DNA of 64,000 nt from Ruminococcus sp. (GTDB lineage: Bacteria > Bacillota > Clostridia > Oscillospirales > Ruminococcaceae), in the NCBI GenBank assembly GCA_017558505.1, contig JAFYUM010000013.1, positions 62,001 through 126,000 on the forward strand, in the 5' to 3' direction. The stretch's first letter is position 1; each line of letters starts with the position of its first letter. A program made the translations under genes and the position numbers. The notes under the pieces were generated by a model. That model searched no databases. It was not told the origin of the DNA and saw only the letters and a program-made list of their open reading frames with translations. Positions 17,636 through 25,506 of this stretch are shown in pieces.

Positions 17636-18679
17636 ATGAAGAGTATCAGAGTCGGCACAAGCCGCCCTTACGATGTACATATCGAAAGAGGCAGCCTGAA
17701 AAACAGCGGCAAACTTATTTCTGATATTATCAATTCAAAAAAAGCTGTAATTGTAACAGATGATACAGTGGACATACTGTACTCCAACACACTTGCAGAA
17801 AGCCTTGAAAAATCAGGGATTTCATTTGATATCTTCGTTTTCCCTCACGGTGAACAATCAAAAAATCTTCATACTCTCGGTGATATTTTTGATTTTCTCT
17901 GCGAAAAAGGAATTACAAGAAGCGACTTTCTTATAGCTCTCGGCGGCGGTGTTGTAGGCGATATTACCGGATTTGCCGCAGCTTCATACCTCAGAGGTAT
18001 TGATTTCGTTCAGATTCCCACCACGCTGCTTTCGCAGGTAGATTCCTCTGTAGGCGGCAAAACAGCAGTTGATATCCCCGGCGGAAAAAACCTTGTAGGA
18101 GCTTTTAAGCAGCCTGCTCTCGTTATATGCGACAGCGATACTCTTAAAACTCTCCCCGAAGAAGAACTCGCCTGCGGAATGGCAGAAGTCATAAAATACG
18201 GCATGATTCGTGACAAAAATCTGTTTGACCTCTGCGAAAGTCACAATATAGAAAATATACACGAGGTTATGGACGAAATCGTTTCCACCTGTGTTGACAT
18301 TAAACGTCAGGTTGTCGAAAATGACGAATTTGACAAGGGCGAACGTATGATTCTCAACTTTGGTCACACTCTCGGACACGCTATTGAAGGCTGGCACAAC
18401 TACACAGACTACACCCACGGTATGGGAGTAGCTGCTGGTATGTGCATGATTACACGCCGTTTATGCAGCAGTAACATGGCGGAACGCCTTGAAAAATGCG
18501 TAGAAGCATACAGGCTTCCCATTTCCACGGAAGCACCCATGAGCGAACTGCTCCCCTTCTGTACAAAAGATAAGAAATGCGAATCAAGTTCTATCAACTA
18601 CATTATCTGCCCCGAAATAGGCATGTCAGAAATTGTAAAAGCTGCAACAACGGATTTCTTCCGTCTTATGGAGGGTTAA
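17636..18679 (+). CDS. aroB: 3-dehydroquinate synthase
   Basis: Second step of the shikimate pathway: NAD- and metal-dependent cyclisation of DAHP to 3-dehydroquinate in the cytoplasm. The 347-residue protein shows FPHGEQSKN, ALGGGVVGDITGFAAASYLRGIDF, IPTTLLSQVDSSVGGKTAVD, GGKNLVGAFKQP, LACGMAEVIKYGMI and the metal ligand region LNFGHTLGHAIE, all diagnostic. The start at 17636 follows GGAG and lies after the promoter; a longer frame from 17549 would begin upstream of the promoter. It is first in the operon; aroA starts 3 bases after its stop. Confidence 0.96.
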   Translation: MKSIRVGTSRPYDVHIERGSLKNSGKLISDIINSKKAVIVTDDTVDILYSNTLAESLEKSGISFDIFVFPHGEQSKNLHTLGDIFDFLCEKGITRSDFLIALGGGVVGDITGFAAASYLRGIDFVQIPTTLLSQVDSSVGGKTAVDIPGGKNLVGAFKQPALVICDSDTLKTLPEEELACGMAEVIKYGMIRDKNLFDLCESHNIENIHEVMDEIVSTCVDIKRQVVENDEFDKGERMILNFGHTLGHAIEGWHNYTDYTHGMGVAAGMCMITRRLCSSNMAERLEKCVEAYRLPISTEAPMSELLPFCTKDKKCESSSINYIICPEIGMSEIVKAATTDFFRLMEG

Positions 18680-18682
18680 GCT

Positions 18683-19915
18683 ATGGATATAAAAATAAGC
18701 CCCTCAACACTTAAAGGTGATCTGAATATCCCTGCTTCCAAGAGTTGTGCACACAGAGCCGTGATATGTGCTGCACTTGCAGACGGTGTATCACATCTTT
18801 CCGGAATAACTATGTCCAAGGATATTGAAGCCACCATTTCAGCTATGACGGCTCTCGGAGCTGAATTTAAAATCAGCGGTGATATTGTAACCGTAAAGGG
18901 TATAAGCGTCAGTATAAATGCCAATGCCGATATAGACTGCAACGAAAGCGGCTCTACCCTTCGCTTTATTATGCCTGTTGCCGCCGCCCTCGGAATCGAT
19001 TCTGTTTTCAGAGGCAGAGGCAGACTTCCACAGCGTCCCATTGATATATACAAACGCGAGCTTAAAAATCATGGCATAACATTCCATACAGAGGAAATGC
19101 CATACGAAATCAGCGGAACACTGACAGGCGGTAAATATGAAATTGAAGGAAATGTTTCCTCCCAGTTCATAACGGGACTTCTTTTCGCTCTCCCCCTTAT
19201 AAAGGAGGATTCGGAAATTGTAATGACTTCGCATCTTGAATCCCGTCCATATGTTGATATCACCATTGATATTCTCCGCCGTTTTGGTATTGAGATAAAA
19301 GAAACAGAAAGCAGCTTCATTATAAAGGGTAATCAGAAATACACTCCCTTTGATGAACACGTTGAAGGCGACTATTCACAGGCTGCATTCTTCTTTGTGG
19401 CAAACGCCCTTGGTTCCGATGTCAATATTCTCAACCTTAAACAGGATAGTGTACAAGGCGATAAGGCTATAACTGCCATTATTGCTGATACGGTTAAAAA
19501 GGGAATTATCACAGGATATAAAGCAGACTGTTCCGATATACCCGACCTTGTGCCAATTTTGTCAGTTCTCGGTGCATACGGAAACAAACCTTCTGTTATC
19601 TTCAATGCTGAAAGACTCCGCATAAAGGAAAGCGACCGTCTTGCAGCCTGTGCAGATATGCTCAACAATTTAGGTGGAAATGTGACCGTTACTGCAGACG
19701 GTCTTGAAATCATGCCAACAAATGGCTTGAAAGGCGGCATTGTTGACAGTTACGGCGACCACCGTATTGTTATGGCGGCGGCTATAGCAGCACTTGCCTG
19801 CAAGGGTGATGTTATTATAAAAGGTGCGGAAGCTGCCGAAAAATCCTATCCCACATTTTTCCAGGATTACATAAATCTCGGAGGTAAAGCTGATGTCGTT
19901 GATATGGAACAATAA
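18683..19915 (+). CDS. aroA: 3-phosphoshikimate 1-carboxyvinyltransferase (EPSP synthase)
   Basis: Transfers the enolpyruvyl group of PEP to shikimate 3-phosphate in chorismate synthesis. 410 residues. Motifs: PASKSCAHRAVICAAL (phosphate/PEP site Lys), SGSTLRFIMP, GRGRLPQRPI, SSQFITGLLFALPL, ESRPYVDITIDILRRFGI, EGDYSQAAFF, DIPDLVPILSVLGA (general-base Asp), RLRIKESDRLAA and SYGDHRIVMAAAIAA. Unlike the following gene, all expected catalytic motifs are present. It overlaps the aroC-like gene by 23 bases. Confidence 0.95.
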   Translation: MDIKISPSTLKGDLNIPASKSCAHRAVICAALADGVSHLSGITMSKDIEATISAMTALGAEFKISGDIVTVKGISVSINANADIDCNESGSTLRFIMPVAAALGIDSVFRGRGRLPQRPIDIYKRELKNHGITFHTEEMPYEISGTLTGGKYEIEGNVSSQFITGLLFALPLIKEDSEIVMTSHLESRPYVDITIDILRRFGIEIKETESSFIIKGNQKYTPFDEHVEGDYSQAAFFFVANALGSDVNILNLKQDSVQGDKAITAIIADTVKKGIITGYKADCSDIPDLVPILSVLGAYGNKPSVIFNAERLRIKESDRLAACADMLNNLGGNVTVTADGLEIMPTNGLKGGIVDSYGDHRIVMAAAIAALACKGDVIIKGAEAAEKSYPTFFQDYINLGGKADVVDMEQ

Positions 19916-20909
19916 AATCTCCGTTTCCTGCTTTGGTGAAGAAAGCGGAGGAATTGCGGGTATAACCATCAGCGGTATTCCTGCCGGAGAATATATCAAT
20001 CCCGAAGAAATCGAACGCTATCTCCGCAGACTTTCTTCCAAATCTGTAGGTGGTGAAAGAATAGCTATGCCCCGTATTATGTCGGGTATAGAAAACGACC
20101 GTACAACAGGTGGTGCTTTGTGTGCTGTAATGAAGGTCAGTGTCCCTGCTGAAAAACCTGATAACAAACCGAAAAATTATCGTTTCGGTCATGCGGATTA
20201 TACAGGTGCCGTATGCAGCAGAGGTTACTGCGATACAGTTGAAAAATCACGTACATCCGAAATATTTGCTCCTCCTATCTGCTTTGCAGGTGCTGTCTGC
20301 GGACAGATTCTTGAAAGACGGGGAATTTATACAGGCGCACATATTTTACGTATGCACAATATAAAGGATAATCCATTTGACGCTGTAAGACTTACAAGGG
20401 ACGGTATTATCAGCGTCCGTATCAAGGATTTTCCTGTTATAAACGACAAAAACGGCTGGAAGATGCTTGATGACATAGCCGCGGCTGCCGAAGCCGGCGA
20501 AACTCTCGGCGGTGTTGTGGAATGTGCTTCAATCAACATCCCGTCAGGTGTGGGTTCACCTGTTTTCAACGGACTAAGCAATAATATAGCACAGCTTCTT
20601 TTCGGTATCCCGGATATTACCGGAGTTGAATTTGGTGCAGGTTTTTCTTCCGCTGAAATGGTAGGAAGTCAGTATGCCGACAAATCCTATACCACAGAAC
20701 AGGGCTATTCTGTAACTAAAACCAATAGTCATGGAGGAATTATCAACGGACTGACATCTGGTATGCCAATAATTGTAAATACGGCATTCCGTCCGCCAAG
20801 AAAAGGCACTTCCCCCTGCTGTACCATTGCTAAAGCTGTCGTTTATGTGGAATCAGCAGTAAATACTGCACTTCTTTCAGCTATGCTTGATTATCCGAAT
20901 TTCTGTTAA
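19893..20909 (+). CDS. Divergent chorismate synthase-like protein
   Basis: Homologue of chorismate synthase (EPSP to chorismate, FMN-dependent), 338 residues. Family-like segments are clear: GIAGITISGIPAGEYINPEEI, MSGIENDRTTGGALCAVM, FGHADYTGA, CFAGAVCGQIL, SGVGSPVFNGLSNNIAQLLFGIP, GVEFGAGF and TNSHGGIINGLTSGMPIIV. However, GESHG at the N-terminus, with a catalytic His, reads GEESGG; the RSS/GGHFSGR-type FMN-binding stretch reads EKSRTSEIFAPP; and the C-terminal RHDPCxxPRA motif is absent. The protein is also short. The other two frames do not restore these motifs, so a simple frameshift is unlikely. It may be inactive, altered in function, or dependent on another AroC. Its place between aroA and a DUF4364 gene is operon-like. 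Confidence 0.8.
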   Translation: MSLIWNNKISVSCFGEESGGIAGITISGIPAGEYINPEEIERYLRRLSSKSVGGERIAMPRIMSGIENDRTTGGALCAVMKVSVPAEKPDNKPKNYRFGHADYTGAVCSRGYCDTVEKSRTSEIFAPPICFAGAVCGQILERRGIYTGAHILRMHNIKDNPFDAVRLTRDGIISVRIKDFPVINDKNGWKMLDDIAAAAEAGETLGGVVECASINIPSGVGSPVFNGLSNNIAQLLFGIPDITGVEFGAGFSSAEMVGSQYADKSYTTEQGYSVTKTNSHGGIINGLTSGMPIIVNTAFRPPRKGTSPCCTIAKAVVYVESAVNTALLSAMLDYPNFC

Positions 20910-20925
20910 TGCAGAGGTGATATTT

Positions 20926-21519
20926 TTGACCAACGAAAATATATATAAAATGGCACAGTTGGCAGATACGGTTATAAAGGACGTTCCAACCCTCAATATC
21001 CTTATCTGTTACCTTATGAAAAAAATTGACAAGCCTATCAATACGGAACACATGTATGATATTCTTATAACAACAGGTCTTGTAAACTATTTTTACTATC
21101 AGGATTCCATTGCCTTTCTCCTTGAGAACGGACATATTACTATAGAAAAGGACGAAGAAGGCAAAGAATACTACGTTCTTATGCCAAAGGGTAAAATCTG
21201 TGCAAGAGAACTGAAGAAATATGCTCCCAAATCATACCGTGACAACCTTGTACTTGCTGCACTTAAATATTTCACACGCCTCAAAGCTGAACAGGAAGTC
21301 ACTGTGGAATATATCGAGGAGGACAATGGTTGTTATGTAAAAGCTGTCTGTCATGATATAGCCTGCGACCTTATGGAGCTGAAACTGTTTGCCCCCGATA
21401 TGACGCAGGCAAAATTAATCGGCGAAAAAATCATGCTCAATCCTGCCTGTTTCTACAGCAAGGTAATTGACCTTGTTCTGAACAATGAGGAAATAACATA
21501 TGACCTTACAGATAATTGA
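20926..21519 (+). CDS. DUF4364 family protein, winged-helix-like
   Basis: 197-residue protein resembling DUF4364, a Firmicute family predicted to contain a winged helix and often placed among regulators. The N-terminal part (KDVPTLNILICYLMKKIDKPINTEHMYDILITTGLVNYFYYQDSIAFLLENGHI) has the helix-turn-helix look. The start is taken as TTG at 20926, with AGAGGTGA 6 bases upstream; an ATG at 20887 would lie inside the aroC-like gene and has no ribosome site. It overlaps the next gene by 20 bases. Target unknown. Confidence 0.78.
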   Translation: MTNENIYKMAQLADTVIKDVPTLNILICYLMKKIDKPINTEHMYDILITTGLVNYFYYQDSIAFLLENGHITIEKDEEGKEYYVLMPKGKICARELKKYAPKSYRDNLVLAALKYFTRLKAEQEVTVEYIEEDNGCYVKAVCHDIACDLMELKLFAPDMTQAKLIGEKIMLNPACFYSKVIDLVLNNEEITYDLTDN

Positions 21520-21712
21520 GTTTATAACTATGAGTATCTGTGCCATTCATACTGAACAGCCTTCAGATGCTGTAATAATTATTATTGCCGTTGCTGTTTT
21601 TATAGCTGCTACTGTTATAAGCGGGTTCCTGACATATAAAATCAAACGCCGAAGTCTTAAATTACAGGCTGACAAGGAGGAAAATCCCAAAGCTGCGGAC
21701 AGTAAGAAATAA
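21500..21712 (+). CDS. Small single-pass membrane protein
   Basis: 70-residue protein with one membrane segment (about 25-47, AVIIIIAVAVFIAATVISGFL) and a basic then charged C-terminal tail (KIKRRSLKLQADKEE). An alternative start at MSICAIHTE (21530) would shorten it by 10 residues. It overlaps the DUF4364 gene and is followed by a gene with a strong ribosome site. Function unknown. Confidence 0.6.
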   Translation: MTLQIIEFITMSICAIHTEQPSDAVIIIIAVAVFIAATVISGFLTYKIKRRSLKLQADKEENPKAADSKK

Positions 21713-21726
21713 ACAGGAGGTGTACA

Positions 21727-22044
21727 ATGCTCCCCTATCGTGAACGTCAATACCGAAAGGATATAGATCTCTACATCAATTCAAATTACTCGGGTTTTCA
21801 GAAACTCGAAACAATTGAGGGTTATTTCAGCGATTATCGCAAATCAGCTGAAAAAATGGCAGAGGTTGTACCCCCGAATTATATAATTCTGTATGCAATA
21901 CTGGAGTATAATGAGCATACATTTATTTCTGCTAATTTTATGCTCCTTGAAATTCCATATGATATTTATCTCGAACTAGTACAAAAGCTTCTGAACAGAA
22001 CAAGAGTTTTCTTCATCAGGGGCAGAAAGGACAATAATGATTAA
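21727..22044 (+). CDS. Conserved-looking small protein of unknown function
   Basis: 105-residue soluble protein, not recognised. It is preceded by an excellent ribosome site (AGGAGGTGTACA before ATG). The sequence is rich in Tyr and charged residues (LPYRERQYRKDIDLYINSNY) with a hydrophobic middle (NYIILYAILEYNEHTFISAN) and ends RTRVFFIRGRKDNND. It overlaps the downstream dockerin gene by 8 bases, so the two are probably translationally coupled. Confidence 0.7.
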   Translation: MLPYRERQYRKDIDLYINSNYSGFQKLETIEGYFSDYRKSAEKMAEVVPPNYIILYAILEYNEHTFISANFMLLEIPYDIYLELVQKLLNRTRVFFIRGRKDNND

Positions 22045-22876
22045 GTTCAAAAAAATCATTGCAGCTGCTGTTTCCCTCGTACTTGCAGCATCTGCTGCAC
22101 CGTTGTCCGCATTGTGTGCGGAAACACATACCGTCACTATCATTGACTTCAACGGAAAGGTTCTGACAACTCTTACTGTCCCCCACGGCAGTCCGGTAGA
22201 TTTCAGTAAGGTTGACATTTCTTCACTGGAATACCACATTGACGAATATACACAGGTAGGCTTCAACGGCTGGAGTATGTACCCTGCCAGCGTTACGGAG
22301 GATCTGGCTATACATGCCCTTTTCATCCGTATGAATATTCAGTGTGCCGAAACGCCAAAGAAAAATGAATATTACTCCGACAAAGGCAACATCAATACCG
22401 ACGGACTCAGTGTTATTATCACAAAATATACACAGCTTCCTCAGCGGGATGAAAACGGAGCTTTTATTACACACAAGGAAGTTATTGATATTACCGAAAC
22501 CTGTTCTGTTTCCCCCGCTACAGTCGCGGAAGCATTCAAAGGCGGTAATAAGGCACAGGTGAGAATTACTCCACCCGGAAGCAACAAAGCCATATTGAAA
22601 TATGACATAACACAATTCCAGGGCCTTGGAGATATCAATTCAGATGAATCCGTAAATTCCTCCGACGCTTCCGCTATTCTGGAGCTGTATGCCGACATTT
22701 CAACAGGCGGCAAGGTTGATATTACAGATGAAAAGATGCTCGTATACGATATCAACAGGGATACTACAGTAGATGCTGCCGATTCCTCTGTTATACTCGA
22801 ATATTACGCAGCCTCATCAACATCAGATACTGAAATCACATGGGATGATTTCTTCTGCGGAAAAGATAACGCTTAA
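22037..22876 (+). CDS. Secreted dockerin protein with InlB-repeat-like N-terminal region
   Basis: 279-residue exported protein. Signal peptide (about 1-30, IIAAAVSLVLAASAAPLSALCA) with Ala-rich cleavage region. Residues about 33-98 (VTIIDFNGKVLTTLTVPHGSPV ... LAIHALFIRM) have the look of a Listeria-Bacteroides type InlB B-repeat. The C-terminal part has a type I dockerin (about 197-265): GDINSDESVNSSDASAILELY and YDINRDTTVDAADSSVILEYY. It would attach to a cellulosomal scaffoldin; no catalytic domain is visible, so it may be a structural or binding component. It sits last in the aro operon, an unexpected setting. Confidence 0.85.
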   Translation: MIKFKKIIAAAVSLVLAASAAPLSALCAETHTVTIIDFNGKVLTTLTVPHGSPVDFSKVDISSLEYHIDEYTQVGFNGWSMYPASVTEDLAIHALFIRMNIQCAETPKKNEYYSDKGNINTDGLSVIITKYTQLPQRDENGAFITHKEVIDITETCSVSPATVAEAFKGGNKAQVRITPPGSNKAILKYDITQFQGLGDINSDESVNSSDASAILELYADISTGGKVDITDEKMLVYDINRDTTVDAADSSVILEYYAASSTSDTEITWDDFFCGKDNA

Positions 22877-22909
22877 CAGTGGCAATATGTAAAATTATTC
22901 TTAACGCTA

Positions 22910-22938
22910 TTGACATTTAAGTTTAATTGAGCTATAAT
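22910..22938 (+). promoter_or_regulatory. Sigma-A promoter of the GGDEF-like gene
   Basis: TTGACA, 17-base spacer, TATAAT: full consensus, 68 bases upstream of the chosen start. Confidence 0.92.
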
Positions 22939-23005
22939 TATAGTAGAAAAAAGTAACTGCTTTATCATAAAATGGCAGGAATAACATATGAAAGGAATTT
23001 ATATA

Positions 23006-23953
23006 ATGAGAAAATCAAAAAACAGTTATTTAAATCCGACTTTAGTACGTATAGTGGGAATACTTCTTTTTATTTCCACCCTTGTTGTTCAGGGAAAAGT
23101 AACAAAAATGATTGCCGACGGAATGCTTCCGCAGCAGGCATCAGGTGGTATTAACGGTATAGTTTCACAGATACAGGTACTCATTTCTGTTGCTATGGTT
23201 GTTATGATTCCTAAAAAAGGTATTTATACTTCAATCGTAATGTGTATTGTCAATTCCCTTTACATACTTTTCTTCGGTGTTATTTTAAGTCATAACCCCG
23301 GCGCAGCTCCGGGTGTTCTCTCTCCCCTTATCACTCTCATTGTATGTACACTTATTCACTACTATTCAATGAAGTTGTTCAAGGCACAGGAAAAACTTGA
23401 AAAGCAGAACGAAGACCTTATTGAAACAAACGACGTTATTTCCAAAGAGGGCGAACGTCTTTCACGTATTGTCTATAACGACAACCTTACAGGTCTTTAC
23501 AATAAGGATATGCTTGCTGTTAAAATCGGCGAACTCCTCAACAACGAAGATAAGACTCCTTTCACTGTTGTTTACCTTGAAATCAATGATTTCGACTCAA
23601 TCGTTAAATCAGGCAAGGAAAATGCAGATATGATTCTCTCGACATTTGCTTACAGACTCCATAATTTCTGCGGAAATTCCGGCATCACAGCAAGAGTCGG
23701 TACTTCAAGATTTGCCCTTATCATTACAGGACAGAGAAACCGCGAGTCCGTTACAAGCTATATAAGCGACCTTACAGCAGAAGTTTGCGAGCCTATTTCA
23801 CTTGGCGGTTCACTTAAGGAAATCACTGTTACCTCCGGTGTAACGCATTTCCCGAGAGATGGAAAGACAGCCGAGGAACTTATGGCAAATGCAGACAATG
23901 CAGTTCAGTATGCCGTAGAAAAGAACAGCGGTTCAGTTTATTTCTTCAGCTAA
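23006..23953 (+). CDS. Membrane protein with degenerate GGDEF domain
   Basis: 315-residue protein with about four membrane segments in the first 120 residues, a short coiled coil (FKAQEKLEKQNEDLIETNDVISKEGERL) and a C-terminal GGDEF-type domain beginning DNLTGLYNKDMLAVKI. The signature loop reads GTSRFAL where active diguanylate cyclases have GGDEF, so cyclic di-GMP synthesis is unlikely; it may bind nucleotide or act as a receptor. AAAGGA precedes the chosen ATG; an ATG at 22988, also with AGGA upstream, would add six residues. It is a single gene between a consensus promoter and a strong terminator. Confidence 0.85.
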   Translation: MRKSKNSYLNPTLVRIVGILLFISTLVVQGKVTKMIADGMLPQQASGGINGIVSQIQVLISVAMVVMIPKKGIYTSIVMCIVNSLYILFFGVILSHNPGAAPGVLSPLITLIVCTLIHYYSMKLFKAQEKLEKQNEDLIETNDVISKEGERLSRIVYNDNLTGLYNKDMLAVKIGELLNNEDKTPFTVVYLEINDFDSIVKSGKENADMILSTFAYRLHNFCGNSGITARVGTSRFALIITGQRNRESVTSYISDLTAEVCEPISLGGSLKEITVTSGVTHFPRDGKTAEELMANADNAVQYAVEKNSGSVYFFS

Positions 23954-23963
23954 AGATAACCAG

Positions 23964-24000
23964 ACAGGATATCAGAAACAATTCTGATATCCTGTTTTTG
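23964..24000 (+). terminator. Strong Rho-independent terminator
   Basis: A 14-bp perfect stem, ACAGGATATCAGAA with TTCTGATATCCTGT, 4-base loop, then TTTTTG. It isolates the GGDEF-like gene from the signalling island that follows. Confidence 0.93.
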
Positions 24001-24072
24001 CATATTTTTTAAAAACAACTCTAAAAACAGGTATTTTTCATAAAGAAATATATAATATTTCGCAAAAAAGAC

Positions 24073-24101
24073 TTGAAATTCTATATAGGATATGATATAA
24101 T
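24073..24101 (+). promoter_or_regulatory. Upstream promoter of the signalling island
   Basis: TTGAAA, 17-base spacer, TATAAT. It would give a leader of about 270 bases. The 427-base gap 23954-24380 is very AT-rich and contains the terminator, two promoters and one hairpin; no gene is seen in it. Confidence 0.75.
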
Positions 24102-24215
24102 AAATATAAAGTTTTTGTATATAATCTACGAATTTATTTTCAATGATATATTGTAAAAAAATACCATATATAAAAATAAACTATACACGATGGGTTTTTT
24201 TATTGATTTTCAACA

Positions 24216-24244
24216 TTGTAATTATGAATAAAATATGTTATAAT
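24216..24244 (+). promoter_or_regulatory. Downstream promoter of the signalling island
   Basis: TTGTAA, 17-base spacer, TATAAT preceded by TGT (extended -10). It gives a leader of about 130 bases. Together with the promoter at 24073 this makes tandem promoters. Confidence 0.75.
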
Positions 24245-24276
24245 ATAGAGAGGTACTTTTTTCTAAAAAAGAAATA

Positions 24277-24298
24277 ATGATTTCTCTCCGGAAATCAT
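24277..24298 (+). promoter_or_regulatory. Leader hairpin before the signalling island
   Basis: ATGATTTC pairs perfectly with GAAATCAT across a 6-base loop in the untranslated leader. No following T-run, so it is not a simple terminator; role unknown. Confidence 0.4.
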
Positions 24299-24380
24299 AG
24301 ATAAACAGCCGTTATGGTAACTTTGGGATAAGGATTTTGATTCAAGTATATTATGAGGATATATCAAGGAGAATTAAAAA

Positions 24381-25415
24381 ATGGCAGACATACTCTATAT
24401 TAAAGCAGCAGCTTTCGGAGGTTACGACAAATCTGATGTAGACAAAAGACTGGAAGCCCTCTACTCTCTCATTTATAATCTTAAAAATGAGGTTCGTGAA
24501 TGCAGACAGCTTTTGAAAAAATATGAAGAAGGATCCAGTCAGGACAAAGCATATGAAAGTGCTATTGCTGTTGAAAGGGCCCAGCTTACACAGCTTCAGG
24601 TAAAAAATGAAACCCTTACAGAAAAAAATAAAGCTCGCTATGACGAGCTTAAAGCTAAAGAAGAGGAAAACGCAAAGCTCATTGAAGAAATAACCAAGCT
24701 TAAAGAGGAAGTTGAAGAGCTCCGCCTTAAACAGGTTGCTCTTAAAAACAACGACACCGAAGACCTTGGAATTATTTTCATAGAGGCAAAAAAATCAAGA
24801 GACCTTATCGTTAACAATGCCAAGCAGGAAGCTGCAACATGCATGGAACAGGCTAAAAAGTTTTCTGAGAATCTTATTGCAGAAACTAATGCAAAAATCA
24901 AAAAGCTTATAGAAAGTGCTGATAAAAAGACTTCAGACGTATTAAAAGAAGCTGAAATTAAAAAGAAAGCCCTTACTGATGAGGAAACAAAGCTTAAACA
25001 ATCCTTACTCAAAAAGCTTGAAGTTCTTAACGGCGAAATAAATAAAATCAAAGATTCAGTAGATACATTTACAACGGCTTCCGCCGACTTCATAAGCAGC
25101 TCAAAAGATATAATTGACACAGCAGAAAGTAAAATAAAAGAAGTAAATGAAACTGCCCCAGTGAAAAAGAATGTTGCAGCACCAGCCACTACACCTGCTG
25201 TTGCACCAGCACCTGTCACAGTTACACCTCAGCCCGCTCCACAGACTGAGTCTGTCAAGGCCGAAAACACCAACACACCCGCAGCTACACAGGCGGGAGA
25301 AAATAAAAAGAAAGTCCACGTTACTGCAAAACCTACTGTAAATAATAACGATGCAGACAGTGGCATTAACCTGGACGACCTTCTGAAACAGGCTAAAGAA
25401 CTTAACAAGGTTTAA
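24381..25415 (+). CDS. DivIVA-like coiled-coil protein
   Basis: 344-residue cytoplasmic protein. The start AFGGYDKSDVDKRLEALYSLIYNL (residues about 12-35) resembles the DivIVA N-terminal crossover motif. A long coiled coil rich in Glu, Lys and Leu runs from about 35 to 265, followed by a Pro/Ala/Thr-rich flexible stretch (about 268-310) and a C-terminal NLDDLLKQAKELNKV segment. DivIVA relatives scaffold proteins at curved membranes or poles (family knowledge). It opens the island and has two promoters and a good ribosome site (AAGGAG). A scaffold role for the downstream hydrogenase-kinase system is inference. The gap to the next gene is 91 bases with no terminator. Confidence 0.8.
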   Translation: MADILYIKAAAFGGYDKSDVDKRLEALYSLIYNLKNEVRECRQLLKKYEEGSSQDKAYESAIAVERAQLTQLQVKNETLTEKNKARYDELKAKEEENAKLIEEITKLKEEVEELRLKQVALKNNDTEDLGIIFIEAKKSRDLIVNNAKQEAATCMEQAKKFSENLIAETNAKIKKLIESADKKTSDVLKEAEIKKKALTDEETKLKQSLLKKLEVLNGEINKIKDSVDTFTTASADFISSSKDIIDTAESKIKEVNETAPVKKNVAAPATTPAVAPAPVTVTPQPAPQTESVKAENTNTPAATQAGENKKKVHVTAKPTVNNNDADSGINLDDLLKQAKELNKV

Positions 25416-25506
25416 CCTGCTTTGCAGGGATTCCTTGATATATTTCTCATTCTGTATTCCAAAGAACGAGATAAAACAGTTAATTTAATTTGAGGAGAGC
25501 AGATAA

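Noticed and set aside
19893..20909. Frameshift as the reason for missing AroC motifs
   Set aside because: Neither of the other frames near the N- or C-terminus encodes GESHG or RHDPC; the single frame is continuous and otherwise well aligned to the family.
24245..24380. Possible cyclic di-GMP or other riboswitch in the leader of the signalling island
   Set aside because: There is a neat 8-bp hairpin, but none of the conserved bases of the GEMM or other riboswitch classes I know are present.
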